Below, piece by piece: positions 60,236 through 64,000 of a DNA stretch of 64,000 bases; position 1 is the first letter of the stretch, and each line of letters opens with the position of its first letter. The notes beneath the pieces were generated by a model that was not told the DNA's origin, did no database searches, and was given only the letters and a program-made list of their open reading frames with translations. This DNA is from AP-15 sp963733945 (GTDB lineage Bacteria > Pseudomonadota > Alphaproteobacteria > ATCC43930 > CGMCC-115725), in contig CAVTFD010000039.1 of assembly GCA_963733945.1 (NCBI GenBank), forward strand, positions 1-64,000, read 5' to 3'. The translations under genes and the position numbers were made by a program.

Positions 60236-61492
60236 ATGGCGAGCGAGTCGATCGCCGCCCCGCGGATCATCAAGGGCGGCGAGGTTCAAGCCTTGGGGCT
60301 GGTTTCGGCGGCCCACTTCGTCTCTCATTTTCAGTCGCTGGTGCTGCCGCCGCTGTTTCCGCTGCTGCGGGCGCGTTGGGGTGTGAGTTTTATCGAACTG
60401 GGCTTGGCGCTGACCGTTTACGCCATCGCGTCGGTCGCGGCGCAATTGCCGATGGGCTATCTCGCCGACCGTTTCGGCTCGCGCAAGCTGCTGATCGGGG
60501 CCCTGTGCCTCGGCGGCTTGGCGCTCGCCTCGGTCGGCGTCGTCGACCGCTATGCCTGGCTCCTGGTCGCGGCCGGAGTAGCGGGCATCGCCAACGCCGT
60601 CTACCATCCGGCCGATTATACGATCCTGTCGGCGAGGATCACGCCAGCGCGTATCGGCCGCGCCTTTTCCATCCACACTTTCTCCGGCATGCTCGGCAAC
60701 GCGGTGGCGCCGCTGACGATGCTGGTGCTGGCGCCGACGGTGGGTTTGCGGGGAGCGCTGATCATCGCCGGGTTGGTCGGCCCGTTGGTAGCCATCCCGC
60801 TGCTCTGTACGCCCACGGTCGAAGGGGATGCGCTCGCGAAAAGGGCGGAAGGCTCACGCCGGGCGGCATCGAAACCCGGCCGAACCGGCACCGTCTTTAC
60901 CCGAGCGATCTTGGGCCTGATGGTCTTTTTCGCCCTGCTCAGCCTATCGAGCAGCGGCATCACGAATTTTTCGGTCCCGGCGTTGATGGGCGCATTTCAC
61001 CTCCCGTTCGCGGCAGCTAATCTGGCATTGACCGCTTATCTGACAGCGAGCGCGTTCGGCGTGCTGGGCGGCGGGTTCGTCGCCGACATGACGCGCCGCC
61101 ACGGCGAAGTCGCCGCCATCGGCTTCGGGGTGAACGCGGCACTGGTCTTGCTGATCGGCACGATCGGCCTCGGTTCGACCTTGCTGGTATTGGTCATGGG
61201 TCTGGCGGGATTTCTGTCGGGCATGATCATGCCGTCGCGAGACATGCTGGTGCGCGCGGCGGCGCCGGCCGGCGCCATGGGTCGGGCCTTTGGCGTCGTC
61301 ACGATCGGCCTCAGCGTCGGCGGTATGATCGGGCCGATGCTGTTCGGCTGGATCATGGACCGTGGGGCACCGCGCTGGATCTTCGGCGCCAGCGCCGTGT
61401 TCATGCTGTTGACCGTGACCGCGGCCTTGATCGGCGACCGGCGCTCTTCCGGCAGCCGGGCCGCCGTGGTTCGATCCACCGGTTCGGCGTGA
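60236..61492 (+). CDS. MFS transporter
   Basis: 418 residues, 12 predicted helices. MFS signature between helices 2 and 3: GYLADRFGSRKLLIGAL. Helix-rich halves are separated by a charged loop (EGDALAKRAEGSRRAASKPG); FVADMTRRHGEV and PSRDMLVRAAAPAGAMGRAF lie in the second half. Substrate not predictable. Start at ATG 60236 after GGGTACGAG; the longer upstream frame is not supported. The 231 nt before it hold no other gene I can support. Confidence 0.88.
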   Translation: MASESIAAPRIIKGGEVQALGLVSAAHFVSHFQSLVLPPLFPLLRARWGVSFIELGLALTVYAIASVAAQLPMGYLADRFGSRKLLIGALCLGGLALASVGVVDRYAWLLVAAGVAGIANAVYHPADYTILSARITPARIGRAFSIHTFSGMLGNAVAPLTMLVLAPTVGLRGALIIAGLVGPLVAIPLLCTPTVEGDALAKRAEGSRRAASKPGRTGTVFTRAILGLMVFFALLSLSSSGITNFSVPALMGAFHLPFAAANLALTAYLTASAFGVLGGGFVADMTRRHGEVAAIGFGVNAALVLLIGTIGLGSTLLVLVMGLAGFLSGMIMPSRDMLVRAAAPAGAMGRAFGVVTIGLSVGGMIGPMLFGWIMDRGAPRWIFGASAVFMLLTVTAALIGDRRSSGSRAAVVRSTGSA

Positions 61493-61517
61493 CTGTGCTC
61501 CGCCCCCGCGACTGCTG

Positions 61518-62690
61518 ATGCGCGGCGAAATCCCGCTGTCGCAAGGTCTGAGCCAAATCCAGGGGGCGCCTCAGACGCCCCGGCCGAGCGAAAGCCTCGG
61601 CGACCTGCCCTTGGACCAGGAAGGCAAACGCGATCTCGTCCGTACAATCCTCGCGATTCTGTTTGTCACCGGGCTGATCGCGGCCTCGGTTTGGATAGTT
61701 TGGCCGTTTCTGCCCGCGACAATCTGGGCGACGACCCTGGTGGTCGCAACTTGGCCGCTGATGCTGCGCGTGCAGCGGCAGCTGTGGCATCGCCGCTGGC
61801 TCGCCGTGGTAGTCATGACCACAGCCTTGCTGCTGGTTTTTGTCGCGCCATTCTGGCTCGCGATCGCCACGATCTCGCAAAACTTCGAGCGAATCGTCAG
61901 CTGGGTGAACGCCATCACCTCATTCAAACTGCCGTCCCCGCCCTTATGGCTCGAGGATATTCCTCTGTTCGGCGAACAACTGATTTCGCTGTGGCATCGG
62001 TTAGAGGCGAGCGGCATCACTGACTTGATGGCCAAAGCCGCTCCTTATGCCGGCAGTGCGGCTGGCTGGTTCGTCGGCGCATTGGGCGGGTTCGGCATTG
62101 TCGTCGTGCAGTTTGTCCTGACCGTCGTCATCGCCGCGGTCATGTATGCCGGGGGCGAGCGGGCGGCGGGCATCGTCCAGTTGTTCGGCCATCGGCTCGC
62201 GGGCGAGCGGGGCCGGCAATCGGTATTGCTGGCAGGTCAGGCGATCCGCGGAGTGGCGCTGGGCGTGGTCGTGACTGCATTGCTGCAATCAGTGCTGGGC
62301 GGTATCGGCCTGGCGATTGCCGGGGTACCGTTCGCAACCGTGCTTACTGCGGTCATGTTCATGATGTGCATCGCCCAGCTCGGGCCTGGGCTGGTGCTGA
62401 TCCCGGCGGTCGTGTGGCAGTATTGGACCGGCGGGCCCGGCTGGGGGACGTTCCTGCTGGTATGGTCGCTTATCGTCGTCAGCCTCGACAACATTGTGCG
62501 CCCGATGCTGATCCGGAAAGGTGCGCACCTGCCGATGATCTTGCTGTTGGCCGGGGTGATCGGCGGCTTGATCGCCTTTGGCCTGGTCGGCATCTTCCTC
62601 GGCCCGGTCGTGTTAGCGGTCGCTTACACCCTGCTGCAGGCGTGGATGGAAGAGGACCCGATTGCGCATCTCGACGACGAGCCCGGCTGA
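61518..62690 (+). CDS. AI-2E family transporter (YdiK/PerM-like)
   Basis: 390 residues with about eight helices: TILAILFVTGLIAASVWIVW, WATTLVVATWPLML, VVMTTALLLVFVAPFWLAIA, FGIVVVQFVLTVVIAAVMYA. The family end is VWSLIVVSLDNIVRPMLIRK and LLLAGVIGGLIAFGLVGIFL, with GPVVLAVAYTLL. Members are proposed permeases or pumps; the AI-2 role is known only for a few. 25 nt after the MFS gene, so perhaps co-transcribed. Confidence 0.9.
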   Translation: MRGEIPLSQGLSQIQGAPQTPRPSESLGDLPLDQEGKRDLVRTILAILFVTGLIAASVWIVWPFLPATIWATTLVVATWPLMLRVQRQLWHRRWLAVVVMTTALLLVFVAPFWLAIATISQNFERIVSWVNAITSFKLPSPPLWLEDIPLFGEQLISLWHRLEASGITDLMAKAAPYAGSAAGWFVGALGGFGIVVVQFVLTVVIAAVMYAGGERAAGIVQLFGHRLAGERGRQSVLLAGQAIRGVALGVVVTALLQSVLGGIGLAIAGVPFATVLTAVMFMMCIAQLGPGLVLIPAVVWQYWTGGPGWGTFLLVWSLIVVSLDNIVRPMLIRKGAHLPMILLLAGVIGGLIAFGLVGIFLGPVVLAVAYTLLQAWMEEDPIAHLDDEPG

Positions 62691-62731
62691 CCCGATCGCG
62701 GGCCCATCGCCGGCTCGGAGCGAGCGGTCGC

Positions 62732-63595
62732 TTAAGCGACTTTGGCGGGGTATTCAACCGGCCGCCGCGCGAGCACCAGCTTTTGTGCCGAGCGGCCAAA
62801 GAAATGATAGCCCGATCCCCCTTCGGCCAAGAGGTCGAGGAACGCATCGGCGTCGGTAATCTTGACACAGCCCAAAACATCGGCGCCGCGGGCGAGAAAG
62901 GCGTCCGGCAGCATCCCGACCGTTGGCCCGACGATCGTGACCCGGGTCTCGGGCCGGACCAGCGCCAGCAGATCTTCGAGCGTATTGTTGACCAGGGTCG
63001 CGCCGGTGATCAGTACGACATCGGCCTCGGGCACGATCTCCGCGGCCTGCTCGGCCGGCCGGAAGAACGGCAGCTCATCGGCTTTTAAGGTGGCCGAGTC
63101 CTGCTCCAGTACGAGAAAGGCCTGTCCCCGCCGCTTCAGCTCCTTGAGGAACGGGACGAAAGCCCCGACCACCACGACCTTGTCGCTCTTGCGGATTTCG
63201 GTCGCGTCAAAGGCATCGACCCCGGGGCGCAACTCGACATCGGGGTGGGGGCGGCGTTGCCAGCAGCGATCGGCCAGCGCGTTGACCGTGGCTATCCCGA
63301 CGGCGCGACGAATGCCGTGGCCGGATAGGGCCTCGCGCGCCAGGTCGGCGGCAAGTCGGCCGGCAAGCTTGCCGGGAAACGGCATCGCCATCGCCGAGCT
63401 CGGACAGCACACCGCCTCGGGGATCGTCTTGATCGGCGTGGCACAGCTGCCGCCGCTGCCGTTCATGAGCTTGACCCCGGTGAAAAACAACCCGACGACC
63501 ACCCGCTCGACGGCGATCTCGTCGAGTTCGGGGCCGAGAATGGCGCCGATCGCCGCGATAGTTTCGCCGAGGATAGTTCTGCTATCGCTGTGCAT
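62732..63595 (-). CDS. DUF364/DUF4213-type putative heavy-metal chelatase
   Basis: 287 residues. N-terminal enolase-like DUF4213 half (VVVGLFFTGVKLMNGSGGSC ATPIKT) and Rossmann-like DUF364 half (VVVVGAFVPFLKELKRRGQA, EIVPEADVVLITGATLVNNT, VTIVGPTVGMLPDAFLARGA, GSGYHFFGRSAQKL). The CCPSS segment supplies possible metal-binding Cys. The family is linked to metal or cofactor handling without a proven reaction. Divergent from the molbindin gene, suggesting a shared role in molybdenum use. Confidence 0.82.
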   Translation of the reverse strand: MHSDSRTILGETIAAIGAILGPELDEIAVERVVVGLFFTGVKLMNGSGGSCATPIKTIPEAVCCPSSAMAMPFPGKLAGRLAADLAREALSGHGIRRAVGIATVNALADRCWQRRPHPDVELRPGVDAFDATEIRKSDKVVVVGAFVPFLKELKRRGQAFLVLEQDSATLKADELPFFRPAEQAAEIVPEADVVLITGATLVNNTLEDLLALVRPETRVTIVGPTVGMLPDAFLARGADVLGCVKITDADAFLDLLAEGGSGYHFFGRSAQKLVLARRPVEYPAKVA

Positions 63596-63753
63596 CGACA
63601 GGTCCGGTTTTCATGCTGGCATCGCCATATCCGATAAGATAGATCGATCGCTCACTGCGGCAAAGGATCTCGGCAGCGAGCGGAGCGGCCCCGACCATAT
63701 CAGGAAACGCCGCTGCCACCACCAATAGCCGAATTTATTGACAGGAGAGTTTG

Positions 63754-63960
63754 ATGAAGCTCAGCGCCCGCAATCAGCTCAAGGGCAAGATCGTCGGGGA
63801 GACCAAGGGTCAGACAACCGCGCATGTCCGCATCGATATCGGGGCCGGGGTTATCGTCACCTCGTCGATCACCAACGAGGCGGTCGACGATCTCGGCCTC
63901 AAAATTGGCGACGACGCGTTTGCGGTGATCAAGGCCTCGGATGTGATGGTCGCCAAGTGA
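63754..63960 (+). CDS. Molbindin (Mop/TOBE domain molybdate-binding protein)
   Basis: 68 residues forming one Mop domain: MKLSARNQLKGKIVGETKGQ, TTAHVRIDIGAGVIVTSSIT, LKIGDDAFAVIKASDVMV. Binds molybdate or tungstate as a multimer and buffers it in the cytosol. GACAGGAGAG precedes the ATG. Its stop overlaps a GTG that opens the next gene. Confidence 0.92.
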   Translation: MKLSARNQLKGKIVGETKGQTTAHVRIDIGAGVIVTSSITNEAVDDLGLKIGDDAFAVIKASDVMVAK

Positions 63961-64000
63961 GGCGACGCAGCCTCCTCGGCCTTGGCGCCCTCACCGCGCT
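63957..64000 (+). CDS. Start of a probable exported protein (cut by window edge)
   Basis: A GTG overlapping the molbindin stop (GTGA) opens a frame reading MRRRSLLGLGALTA to the window edge. Twin arginines followed by a hydrophobic stretch look like a Tat- or Sec-type signal peptide. Position after a molbindin makes a molybdate-binding periplasmic protein (ModA) a fair guess, but only 14 residues are visible. Confidence 0.45.
   Translation, partial: MRRRSLLGLGALTA

Overview
The window is a GC-rich alphaproteobacterial chromosome segment. The evidence is a C4-type 5-aminolevulinate synthase, the gene order rplU-rpmA-obg-proB-proA-nadD-rsfS-rlmH, the def-fmt-truA and dapD-dapE blocks, and an etfB-etfA-hydroxyacyl-CoA dehydrogenase operon. 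The PEP-CTERM regulatory genes and the aromatic-ring dioxygenase locus suggest a free-living soil or water organism that makes exopolysaccharide. I cannot name a genus from sequence alone.

Layout: 1-7.0 kb is housekeeping (haem, ribosome assembly, NAD, proline). 7.2-12.5 kb holds a pirin, a PEP-CTERM surface protein broken by two frameshifts, a broken enolase-superfamily enzyme and an amino-acid permease. 12.6-26.1 kb is core again: electron-transfer flavoprotein, an HNH protein, pyrE, a degenerate S1/P1-type nuclease, threonine aldolase, def-fmt-truA, and dapE/dapD for lysine and peptidoglycan. 26.1-33.2 kb is a visibly less GC-rich accessory island. It starts with a cluster of short AACCGGGAA repeats. 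It then carries a compact chaperone operon: a J-like membrane protein split by an exact 202-bp tandem duplication, a small possible GrpE-like protein, and an unusual 841-residue Hsp70. It ends in interspersed palindromic repeats and a phage-type lysozyme.

33.4-41.1 kb is an aromatic-degradation locus: a flavin-dependent hydroxylase divergent from a TetR regulator, then amidohydrolase, small monooxygenase, dihydrodiol dehydrogenase, two tandem Rieske dioxygenase alpha subunits and one beta subunit. 42.6-51.1 kb is a PEP-CTERM/exopolysaccharide control operon (sugar transferase, PrsK kinase, PrsR sigma-54 activator, PrsT TPR protein). 51.5-55.1 kb is a four-module ABC exporter in one locus. 55.1-64 kb holds a FecR/DUF6600-like secreted protein, moaB, a family-4-like uracil-DNA glycosylase, rplM-rpsI, two transporters, a DUF364-like protein, a molbindin and the start of a probable exported protein.

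A window-wide feature is that several otherwise well-conserved genes are broken by a single extra base, always of the +1 type. This points either to residual long-read insertion errors or to real decay. It should be settled before any of these genes is called dead.
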